Below are positions 1-5,071 of a stretch of DNA of 5,071 bases, in pieces. Position numbers and translations under genes: made by a program. The notes below the pieces were generated by a model that was not told the DNA's origin, did not search any database, and worked only from the letters and a program-made list of their open reading frames with translations. Numbering within the stretch: the first letter of the stretch is position 1; each line of letters starts with the position of its first letter. Origin of the DNA: Acidimicrobiia bacterium (lineage in GTDB: Bacteria; Actinomycetota; Acidimicrobiia; Acidimicrobiales; Aldehydirespiratoraceae); contig JAJDZO010000001.1 of the NCBI GenBank assembly GCA_022824605.1, positions 1-5,071 of the forward strand. Reading direction: 5' to 3'.

Positions 1-1
1 C

Positions 2-787
2 GACGGTGCCTGGACCAAGCGCCTGCATCCGGCGTTGGCGGCTCGCAACGGCGTGGAGGCCGGGCTGCTGGCTGCCGACGGCTATGTGGGCACCGTTGAC
101 GGGATCTGCGGAGAACGCGGCTTCCTGGCGTCGCACAGCGAGGCCCCGGTACCGGATCGGCTGTTGGAGGGCTGGGGCGAGCGGCCGTTGGAGGTGGTGG
201 ACACCAGCATCAAGCGCCACACCTGCTGTCGCTACAACCAGGGCGCCATCGACGCGCTGCTGGCGATCCGTGCTACTCACGGTGTGAGCGCCGACGATGT
301 TGCCTCGGTGGTGATCGGGATTCCGTCGGTGGCGGTGGACATCGTGGCCGAACCGGTGGCCGCCAAGCGCCGCCCTGCCTCGGTGGTGGATGCCCAGTTC
401 AGTCTGGCGTTCGGCGCGGCTGCGGCTCTGGTGTGGGGCCGGGCCGGACTGGCCGAGTACGACGAGTCACGCCTCGACGACCCGGCCGCACTGGCGCTGA
501 TGGGCCGAGTCGATTACGAGGTCGATCCTGACATAGACCGAGACTTCCCCGAGAAGTGGCGAGCCTGGGCGCGGGTGCAGACCCGCAACGGGCAGGTGTT
601 CGAGCAGCGGGTCGACGACCCCAAAGGCGACCCCGGCAACCCCTTCACCGACGCCGAATGCCGCGACAAGTTCCACGACCTGGCGTCAGTCACCTACAGC
701 CAAGAAGCCCGATCCGCCATAGCCGAGCAAGCCCTGTCCATAGGCACCCCCGGCTCCTGGAAGGCCCTACAAGACAGCCTCGCCTAG
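2..787 (+). CDS. MmgE/PrpD family protein, 5'-truncated by the window edge
   Basis: This is the C-terminal part (261 residues) of a MmgE/PrpD-family protein. The family, usually about 450 residues, includes 2-methylcitrate dehydratase (PrpD) of propionate breakdown and cis-aconitate decarboxylase, and many members have no known substrate. The frame is open to the left edge and its first residues, DGAWTKRLHPALAARNG, match the conserved segment in the middle of the family (usually GAWTKRLHPG-AA). Further family landmarks are KRHTCCRYNQGAIDAL at about residues 71-86, which lies where the family has K-x-y-x-C-C-R-x-x-h-x-A-I-D-A, and DAQFSLAFGAAAAL at about 130-143. The C-terminal NPFTDAECRDKFHDLA also matches the family ending. 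There is no signal peptide or membrane segment in the visible part. It converges with the nuclease gene on the other strand, 57 bases away. The exact substrate cannot be assigned; identity as prpD itself is unsupported without the N-terminus and neighbours. Confidence 0.9.
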   Translation, partial: DGAWTKRLHPALAARNGVEAGLLAADGYVGTVDGICGERGFLASHSEAPVPDRLLEGWGERPLEVVDTSIKRHTCCRYNQGAIDALLAIRATHGVSADDVASVVIGIPSVAVDIVAEPVAAKRRPASVVDAQFSLAFGAAAALVWGRAGLAEYDESRLDDPAALALMGRVDYEVDPDIDRDFPEKWRAWARVQTRNGQVFEQRVDDPKGDPGNPFTDAECRDKFHDLASVTYSQEARSAIAEQALSIGTPGSWKALQDSLA

Positions 788-844
788 GAAGACCCGCAGG
801 TAGATGGTGCCGTCTCGTCGTGTGGCGTTGTCGACGGATGTCTG

Positions 845-1555
845 CTAGTCCTCGAATTCGTCGAGCCGCTTCTTGGCGAGGAACTCCAGGCGTTGCGACT
901 GTACCCACAGAGTGCGGCGGATGCCGGAACTGACCCGCCTCTCGCTGATCACCCGAGCGAGGTCTGCGATCGTTCGAGCGCGCCTCGCTAGCCGGATGTC
1001 CGGGTGCTCGCGTTGAAGTAGTGAACCGATCGGCAGGATCGTGCCCCGAACGGACGCCGGCAGCACGATCGTGTCCGCGGCTGGTATCTCCCCTTCGTTG
1101 AGCACGGCGTTGAACTGGGAGTCCCGGAGTGCCGCCTGATAGACCGTGAACTCGGCCTTCTGCAATGTCTCCTTGATCTCCGATATAGGAAGCCCGTCCA
1201 AATCCCAGAACGGCCACATCTCGATCTCGGCGACCTCGAAGGGGTCGAGGACCCGCATCGCGACCGCGTCGGTGCGCTGATTGGTCAGGTGCCGACGAAT
1301 ACGCGTCCGCAGATTCTCCCGTGTCTGGCCCACATAGATCGGCTCACCGTCGTAGTCCACAAACAGGTAGACCCCGTGCTTGCAGTCGCCAACCTTGCGG
1401 CCGTCCGAGATCGTCGTGTCAAGCAGTCGCTTTACGCCGGCGTACAACTGCGAGACCTCAAGGGTCTCTCCGCTGTCGATTGAAGCGACGAGTTCAGAGC
1501 CGGGTGCTGGGGCGGCGTGCTCGTCGGGAACTCCGGTTAGCCCTTGGTCAGTCAC
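845..1555 (-). CDS. GIY-YIG nuclease, probable restriction endonuclease of the adjacent R-M system
   Basis: This 236-residue protein has a GIY-YIG nuclease domain. Using the GTG start, GVY lies at residues 61-63 and YVG at 74-76. RIRRH at 85-89 supplies the R-x3-H pair, E135 lies in KAEFTVY and N149 in DSQFN. These are the positions expected for the family's catalytic tyrosines, arginine, metal-binding glutamate and asparagine. The roughly 60 N-terminal residues and the basic C-terminal region (about 165-236, many Arg/Lys) are not recognised and could contact DNA. The gene follows a cytosine-5 methyltransferase on the same strand after 58 bases, so co-transcription is likely and restriction endonuclease is the natural reading. 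GIY-YIG restriction enzymes such as Eco29kI and Hpy188I are established, but I do not see clear orthology to them. I chose GTG at 1555 because GGAG lies 5 bases upstream; an in-frame TTG at 1576 would add 7 residues. Alternative: a repair or homing-type GIY-YIG nuclease that merely sits beside the methylase. Confidence 0.82.
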   Translation of the reverse strand: MTDQGLTGVPDEHAAPAPGSELVASIDSGETLEVSQLYAGVKRLLDTTISDGRKVGDCKHGVYLFVDYDGEPIYVGQTRENLRTRIRRHLTNQRTDAVAMRVLDPFEVAEIEMWPFWDLDGLPISEIKETLQKAEFTVYQAALRDSQFNAVLNEGEIPAADTIVLPASVRGTILPIGSLLQREHPDIRLARRARTIADLARVISERRVSSGIRRTLWVQSQRLEFLAKKRLDEFED

Positions 1556-1560
1556 TGGAA

Positions 1561-1564
1561 CTCC
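1561..1564 (-). promoter_or_regulatory. Ribosome binding site that decides the nuclease start
   Basis: On the minus strand the sequence reads GTTGGAGTTCCAGTG, placing GGAG five bases before the GTG at 1555. The alternative TTG at 1576 has only AAGG about 11 bases away. This is the best Shine-Dalgarno match among the cassette's starts. Confidence 0.5.
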
Positions 1565-1613
1565 AACCCTGGGCAAAGGCGACCGGGCCTTGAGAACCCT
1601 TCGAGCGGTTTCA

Positions 1614-2774
1614 CTACGCCGCGGCAGCCGCTGAGGGGAGTGCGGCGGCCGACGGAATCAGGGCGTGATCGGCGAGCCAGCGGATAAGGGGCACGCAAAC
1701 GGCGTCGCCGAAGCCGTACAGGGCTTGTACCTCGCTCACTGGCGAGAAGTCGAAGCCTTCGGGTGTTCCCTGGAGTCGGGCGTACTCCCGTGGTGTCATC
1801 CAACGGACCCGTGCCGCGCCGCGGCCTGCTTCGACGACGGCCTGCCGTGATGAGCCGCCTCGTGCGGTGCGCAGGCATCCGGCAATGTCGTCGTTGCGGA
1901 TTTCCCACACGGCCCGCCCGGCGCGAGTGCGGCGGTAGGCGGTGCGCCATGCGAGTCTCGGCCCGCTACGGAGTCTGTCCAGTCGTTGTGACTGCAGCGG
2001 GGAGAGCGACTCGACGAAGCTGCCGAGCCGTTCGCTGCCCCACCACCGTTGGTCGCTTCGATGGAGCCGCTCGACGATGCTGTCGAGGCCGTGGTCTGTT
2101 CGTGGTGGTGCCGGTAGGGGGAGTTGCTGCAGCAGCAGGTCGCGGTTGGCCTGCATGAAAGTGGCCACCGGCGCGGGCCGCAACGGGTCCGCCTCCCTGT
2201 GGCTCGCCGGAGCGACTCGGCCGAGGGTGCCGATCATGAACAGCCGCGGCCTGGACTGGGGCGTGAAGCTGCGTGCGTCCAAGATCAGCAGATCGCAGAC
2301 GTAGCCCAGCGAGTTGAGATCGCCCACCGCGGCACGCAGGTCCTTCCCGCGGTGCGACGAGACGAACGAGGCGACGTTTTCGACCATTACCACCGGCGGC
2401 ATCCGCGGCCGCATCTCGCCGAGGATCCTGGTGAACTCATAGAACAGGCCGGACTGCTCGCCGCTGAGGCCTCGGCGATTGCCTGCCAGGGACAGATCCA
2501 CACACGGGAAGCTGGCCGCCGCAAGATCAACAGACGGAATGTCGCCGCCTTCGATGTTGCGGATGTCGTCGAGGCGGTAGTGGGAGGCGTCGAAGTTCGC
2601 GGCGTACACGGCGAGCTTCGTGGGCTCGATGTCGTTTGCCCAGGCCACTTCGATCCCGGCCTGCTCGAGACCGCAGCGCACCAGCCCCACGCCCGCGAAG
2701 AACTCTGCAGCCTGCAGAGGCCGTACACCGGATGTCGGCTGAGTGTCCCGGAGTTTGTGCTGGTCTAGCAACAT
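1614..2774 (-). CDS. DNA (cytosine-5-)-methyltransferase, type II R-M modification enzyme
   Basis: This 386-residue protein transfers a methyl group from S-adenosylmethionine to carbon 5 of cytosine in a specific DNA site, protecting the host from the cognate nuclease. The conserved motifs appear in canonical order: motif I AEFFAGVG (residues 23-30, SAM binding), motif IV SFPC with catalytic Cys91, motif VI ENV (132-134), motif VIII QSRPR (173-177), motif IX RWMTPREYARLQG (324-336) and motif X YGFGDAVCVP (353-362). The variable stretch of about 190-305 between VIII and IX is the expected target recognition domain. Motif X reads GDAV where GNAV is usual. The protein ends in a low-complexity Ala-rich tail (about 375-386). 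The ATG start has no Shine-Dalgarno sequence, and the leader is AT-rich. The gene lies between vsr (136 bases upstream) and the GIY-YIG nuclease (58 bases downstream), all on the same strand. The methylated sequence cannot be deduced. Confidence 0.96.
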   Translation of the reverse strand: MLLDQHKLRDTQPTSGVRPLQAAEFFAGVGLVRCGLEQAGIEVAWANDIEPTKLAVYAANFDASHYRLDDIRNIEGGDIPSVDLAAASFPCVDLSLAGNRRGLSGEQSGLFYEFTRILGEMRPRMPPVVMVENVASFVSSHRGKDLRAAVGDLNSLGYVCDLLILDARSFTPQSRPRLFMIGTLGRVAPASHREADPLRPAPVATFMQANRDLLLQQLPLPAPPRTDHGLDSIVERLHRSDQRWWGSERLGSFVESLSPLQSQRLDRLRSGPRLAWRTAYRRTRAGRAVWEIRNDDIAGCLRTARGGSSRQAVVEAGRGAARVRWMTPREYARLQGTPEGFDFSPVSEVQALYGFGDAVCVPLIRWLADHALIPSAAALPSAAAAA

Positions 2775-2810
2775 CGCATATTCAAACCATTCTTGATGAT
2801 TATTGATCCG
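2775..2810 (-). promoter_or_regulatory. AT-rich leader of the methyltransferase gene, possible promoter
   Basis: The bases just upstream of the methyltransferase ATG are AT-rich (runs such as TCAATAATCATCAAGAATGG on the minus strand) within otherwise GC-rich sequence. With 136 bases between vsr and the methyltransferase, this gene could have its own promoter. No convincing paired -35 and -10 boxes are visible, so this is only a candidate. The rest of the gap (2811-2910) shows no gene or strong hairpin. Confidence 0.25.
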
Positions 2811-2910
2811 GTCCCGGCCCGGTGTTGAGCGTCGAGCAGACGTTAGTGCTGGGGTGCGTCACGGCGGTGGACGGCTTCGGCCAACAGGGCTGTTCGGCTG
2901 AAGATGCCCC

Positions 2911-3360
2911 TCAGTCGTTCCGCCGATCGAGGAGGGCCGACTGTACGGCTTGCTGGACCTGGTCGGCTACAGCCTCGGGATCTTCGTGCTCCCAGAACCG
3001 CATGACGGTCCACCCTGCTTGCCGGAGGTATGCAGTGGTCTCGCTGTCGCGCTCGACATTGCGGGCGATCTTGTCAGCCCAGTACTCGGAGTTCGTGACC
3101 GGTTGGGTGTGGTGGTCGGGGCATCCGTGCCAGTAACAGCCGTCGACGAACACGGCGATGCGGGTCTTGCGTAGGACTAGGTCGGCGGTGCGGGCCAGTT
3201 CCGGCTGAGGTCGCACCGATACCCGGAACCTGATGCCTCGCCGGTGCACGGCGGAGCGGACCGCCATCTCGGGCTTGGTGTCTCGGCTGCGATTGCCTTG
3301 CATCGACTTGCGAGTGGCAGGCGACGACGCCCATGACTCGTTCCCCGAGTCCGCTCCCAC
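2911..3360 (-). CDS. vsr: Very short patch repair endonuclease Vsr
   Basis: Vsr nicks DNA 5' of the thymine in T:G mismatches left when 5-methylcytosine deaminates, starting short-patch repair back to C:G; it is typically encoded beside cytosine-5 methyltransferases. From the GTG at 3360 the protein has 149 residues, close to the 156 of E. coli Vsr. It shows the family's N-terminal SRDTKPEMAVRSAVHRRG (about 25-42, with E31), the catalytic-type Asp in TADLVL (D60), FVDGCYWHGCPDHH (71-84, with H78 and H83 spaced as His64/His69 of E. coli Vsr), EYWADKIARNVERD and the C-terminal GWTVMRFWEHE. The start is uncertain: an in-frame TTG at 3420 would give 169 residues and an ATG at 3303 would give 130. 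GTG is preferred because WASSPATRKSM looks like the usual family N-terminus. None has a Shine-Dalgarno sequence. It is the first gene of the cassette and divergent from the ATPase gene. Confidence 0.93.
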   Translation of the reverse strand: MGADSGNESWASSPATRKSMQGNRSRDTKPEMAVRSAVHRRGIRFRVSVRPQPELARTADLVLRKTRIAVFVDGCYWHGCPDHHTQPVTNSEYWADKIARNVERDSETTAYLRQAGWTVMRFWEHEDPEAVADQVQQAVQSALLDRRND

Positions 3361-3561
3361 GCACCGGACGGTAGTGGCTGAGGGTCGTCTGGCGCTGACA
3401 CGGGCCAATAGGAGGCGCAAGGACCACTGCCCGGCTGTGAGGTTTGAATCGGTCTAGTGTGCCTGTGCACCGCGCGGCTGGCTTGTGTTGCCTCAGGAGG
3501 CACTGGGCCTGACTCCGTACGGTTCGACTTCAGCACCCGCTGACGTTGAGGTGGCGGGGTT

Positions 3562-3579
3562 GTTGGCGTTGGCGTTGGC
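3562..3579. repeat. Three tandem copies of GTTGGC
   Basis: GTTGGC occurs three times head to tail, exactly, inside a G/T-rich run on the plus strand (about 3555-3595). It is a simple-sequence tract that could change length by slippage. No function is evident. Confidence 0.7.
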
Positions 3580-3607
3580 TTTGTGTGGTTCGTGTTATGA
3601 CAGGCTC

Positions 3608-3653
3608 CTGCGCTACCGATTGGCTGGCTTCTGCGCTACCGATCGGCTGGTTC
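3608..3653. repeat. Two tandem copies of a 23-base repeat
   Basis: The unit CTGCGCTACCGATTGGCTGG plus three bases (3608-3630) is followed directly by CTGCGCTACCGATCGGCTGG plus three bases (3631-3653). They match at 20 of 23 positions, and the first 20 bases differ at one. A TGGTTCGTG word also occurs at 3586-3594 and 3648-3656. The unit length of about two helical turns would suit tandem protein binding sites upstream of the ATPase gene, but that is inference. Confidence 0.75.
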
Positions 3654-3717
3654 GTGCCATTCGACGTGAAGCCTCGCCTCTATGCCTAACGGGCTAGCCG
3701 TGTAGTGGATAAACAAT

Positions 3718-3723
3718 TAGTCT
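3718..3723 (+). promoter_or_regulatory. Candidate -10 box (TAGTCT) for a leaderless ATPase transcript
   Basis: TAGTCT fits the actinobacterial -10 pattern TAnnnT and ends 7 bases before the ATG at 3731, so transcription could begin at or next to the A of the start codon. That would explain the absence of a Shine-Dalgarno sequence. No good -35 box lies 16-19 bases upstream, so the call is tentative. Confidence 0.35.
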
Positions 3724-3730
3724 TTTATGC

Positions 3731-4960
3731 ATGGCTTATCTGCGGCGACACATTGACGAACGGTTGGAGCGGGTGATGAAGGTCCATCCGGCGTGCCTGG
3801 TGGAGGGCATTCGGGGGGTGGGCAAGACCAGCAGTGCCCAACAGATTGCGGCGGCGACGCTTCGGATGGATCACCCGCCTACGGCCGAGAAGGTAGCCGG
3901 CGACCCGGAGGCAGTCTGCGCGTCGCTGCCTACTCCCGTGCTCGTCGACGAATGGCAGCGACGTCCAGAGGTGTGGGACGCCGTGCGCCGCATGATCGAC
4001 AGCGACCGCTCGCCCGGGCGCTTCATACTCAGCGGTTCGTCGCGTGCCGCGGTCACCGCCGACGTCCACGCTGGGGCCGGCCGCATCATGCCGCTGCGGC
4101 TGCGGCCGATGACGTTGTGCGAACGGCGAGGTGAGGAGCCGGCAGTGTCGCTGGGCGACATCGCTGAGCACGGGATCGAAGCTGTTCGTGGGGCCAGGTC
4201 GCCGCTGTCGTCGTCCGAGCAGACCGCACCGACCGTCGAATCGGGACTGCCCGGCTACCTGGGAATGGCTCAGTTGGACCATCACGAGGCTCTGAGGGCG
4301 TACCTGGACTTGGCGGTGGCACGTGACCTGGCCGAGGTGACCTCGGCGGGGCGCAACGTCGCCAAGCTGCGCAGCTATCTGCGGGCCTACGGGGCGGTGG
4401 TCGGCACGAACGCAGACCACGCCAACATCCACCATGCGGCGGGGGTGGCGAAAGCCACCGGTGAGACCTATCACGATCTGCTCAGCCGTCTCGGCATCAT
4501 CGAAGAACTCGGTGGATGGTCCAACAACCGGCTCAAGCGGCTGACCCGAAGGCCCAAGCGGCATCTGGTGGATCCGGCGCTGGCTGCCGCCGACCATTAC
4601 GAGTCGGCCGAAACACTGAGTGTCCGCCGAGATCGTGAGGGCGAGCTGTTCGAGAGCGTGGTCGTGACCCAGATCCGCGCCGCGGCCGACGCGCAGGGCC
4701 TTGGTTGGCGATTCAGTCATCTCCGCTCGGCCGGCGGTGACCATGAGATCGACCTTGTCGCCGATCTTCCCACCGGTGACGTGGTCGCCATCGAGGTCAA
4801 GCTGGCGGAGTCGGTGAGCCGTGGCGATGCGCGGCATCTGTCCACCCTGCGAGACCGGCTCGGAGATGCCTTCCGTGCCGGACTGGTGGTCCATCCCGGC
4901 ACGGTCGCTCACCGCATCGAGGATCGCATCGCCGCCGTCCCGCTCGCAGTGCTGGTGTAG
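3731..4960 (+). CDS. ATP-binding protein, AAA_14/DUF4143 family
   Basis: This is a complete 409-residue protein of the widespread AAA_14 plus DUF4143 type, normal in length for the family. The N-terminal P-loop domain has a Walker A motif GIRGVGKT (26-33), a Walker B-type stretch PVLVDEWQ (69-76, with D73 and E74) and a sensor-like RFILSGSSR (97-105). The DUF4143 part spans roughly 170-345, including YLDLAVARDL and the helical segment ending in GGWSNNRLKRL. The C-terminus carries DHEIDLVAD (337-345), then AIEVKL (353-358); D341 with E355-x-K357 resembles a PD-(D/E)XK nuclease-fold core. It appears cytoplasmic, with no signal peptide or membrane segment. Family function is poorly defined, and members recur in many copies in accessory regions. 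There is no Shine-Dalgarno before the ATG. Its last 26 codons, its stop and 16 further bases are repeated downstream as a 94-base tandem copy. A role with the neighbouring R-M cassette is possible but not shown. Confidence 0.92.
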   Translation: MAYLRRHIDERLERVMKVHPACLVEGIRGVGKTSSAQQIAAATLRMDHPPTAEKVAGDPEAVCASLPTPVLVDEWQRRPEVWDAVRRMIDSDRSPGRFILSGSSRAAVTADVHAGAGRIMPLRLRPMTLCERRGEEPAVSLGDIAEHGIEAVRGARSPLSSSEQTAPTVESGLPGYLGMAQLDHHEALRAYLDLAVARDLAEVTSAGRNVAKLRSYLRAYGAVVGTNADHANIHHAAGVAKATGETYHDLLSRLGIIEELGGWSNNRLKRLTRRPKRHLVDPALAAADHYESAETLSVRRDREGELFESVVVTQIRAAADAQGLGWRFSHLRSAGGDHEIDLVADLPTGDVVAIEVKLAESVSRGDARHLSTLRDRLGDAFRAGLVVHPGTVAHRIEDRIAAVPLAVLV

Positions 4961-5070
4961 GGGAGTCCTTCACACGCTGGTGGTCCATCCCGGCACGGTC
5001 GCTCACCGCATCTCGGATCGCATCGCGGCCGTCCCGCTCGCAGTGCTGGTGTAGGGGAGTCCTTCGCACG
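4883..5070. repeat. 94-base tandem repeat duplicating the 3' end of the ATPase gene
   Basis: Copy 1 is 4883-4976 and copy 2 is 4977-5070; they match at 90 of 94 positions. Mismatches are 4919-4920 GA versus TC, 4933 C versus G, and 4972 A versus G. Copy 1 covers the last 26 codons of the ATPase gene, from LVVHPGTVAHR to LAVLV, plus the stop codon and 16 bases beyond. Copy 2 encodes nearly the same tail with its own TAG (5052-5054), but in another frame because 94 is not a multiple of three. It has no start of its own and so is a non-functional duplicate end. The final base of the window (C, 5071) equals the first base of the unit, so more copies may follow. Confidence 0.95.
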
Positions 5071-5071
5071 C

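Larger units (their letters stand above)
3361..3730. other. Intergenic region between divergent vsr and ATPase genes
   Basis: I see no convincing gene in these 370 bases. A 70-codon frame at 3485-3697 (+) has a repeat-derived Leu/Ala-rich sequence, no ribosome binding site and no recognisable motif. What the region does hold is a short inverted repeat (TGCCTC-AG-GAGGCA, 3489-3502), a GTTGGC hexamer in three copies, two copies of a 23-base repeat, and an AT-rich stretch at 3705-3730 leading into the ATPase start. It must contain the promoters of both flanking genes unless vsr is expressed from elsewhere. It is also a candidate junction of the cassette with the chromosome. Confidence 0.6.

Noticed and set aside
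816..836. Possible terminator hairpin (CGTCG, 11-base loop, CGACG) between the convergent genes
   Set aside because: A five-pair stem with a large loop and no T-run is expected by chance in GC-rich DNA.
2124..2768. 214-codon plus-strand frame opposite the methyltransferase
   Set aside because: It is a shadow of a gene with all canonical C5 methyltransferase motifs; its His/Arg/Ala-rich sequence has no family features.
3485..3697. 70-codon plus-strand frame in the intergenic region
   Set aside because: Composition follows from the GTTGGC and 23-base repeats; there is no ribosome binding site, motif or conserved look.
3689..3701. Palindrome around GGCTAGCC before the ATPase gene as an operator or attachment site
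   Set aside because: The perfect core is only 8 bases, and no second copy, integrase or tRNA is present in the window.
3725..4912. 395-codon open frame on the minus strand antisense to the ATPase gene
   Set aside because: It mirrors the codon structure of a clearly real gene in GC-rich DNA, has no recognisable domain, and starts inside the tandem repeat.
1..5071. CRISPR array, tRNA, rRNA or transposase
   Set aside because: There are no regularly spaced repeats with unique spacers, no tRNA-like fold noticed, and no transposase or integrase motifs in any frame. The 94-base and 23-base repeats are contiguous, without spacers.

Overview
The window is GC-rich and densely coding, with alternative GTG/TTG starts and AT-rich patches confined to gene leaders. 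With the style of the proteins this points to an actinobacterium (Actinomycetota). I cannot place it lower, because there is no rRNA or other marker.

Layout. (1) Positions 2-787 (+): the C-terminal part of a MmgE/PrpD-family protein, an ordinary metabolic gene cut by the left edge. (2) Positions 845-3360 (-): three genes on the minus strand, transcribed vsr (very short patch repair endonuclease), then a DNA cytosine-5 methyltransferase, then a GIY-YIG nuclease. This looks like a compact type II restriction-modification cassette in which the GIY-YIG protein is the probable restriction enzyme. Vsr would repair the T:G mismatches that arise when the methylated cytosine deaminates. (3) Positions 3361-3730: a non-coding region of about 370 bases between divergent genes, holding short tandem repeats and an AT-rich patch beside the next start codon. 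(4) Positions 3731-4960 (+): an intact ATPase of the AAA_14/DUF4143 type with a PD-(D/E)XK-like C-terminal motif. (5) Positions 4883-5070: a 94-base tandem duplication. It copies the last 26 codons of the ATPase gene, its stop codon and the following 16 bases, and may continue past the right edge.

How the genes fit together. The cassette sits convergently against the metabolic gene and divergently from the ATPase, as expected for an accessory module inserted among chromosomal genes. The cassette's function is well supported by catalytic motifs for the methyltransferase and Vsr, and moderately for the nuclease. Recognition specificity cannot be read from the sequence. Whether the ATPase is part of the same defence module or just a neighbour is open. 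The least ordinary features are the GIY-YIG nuclease as restriction partner and the near-identical tandem repeat that duplicates a gene's 3' end out of frame.
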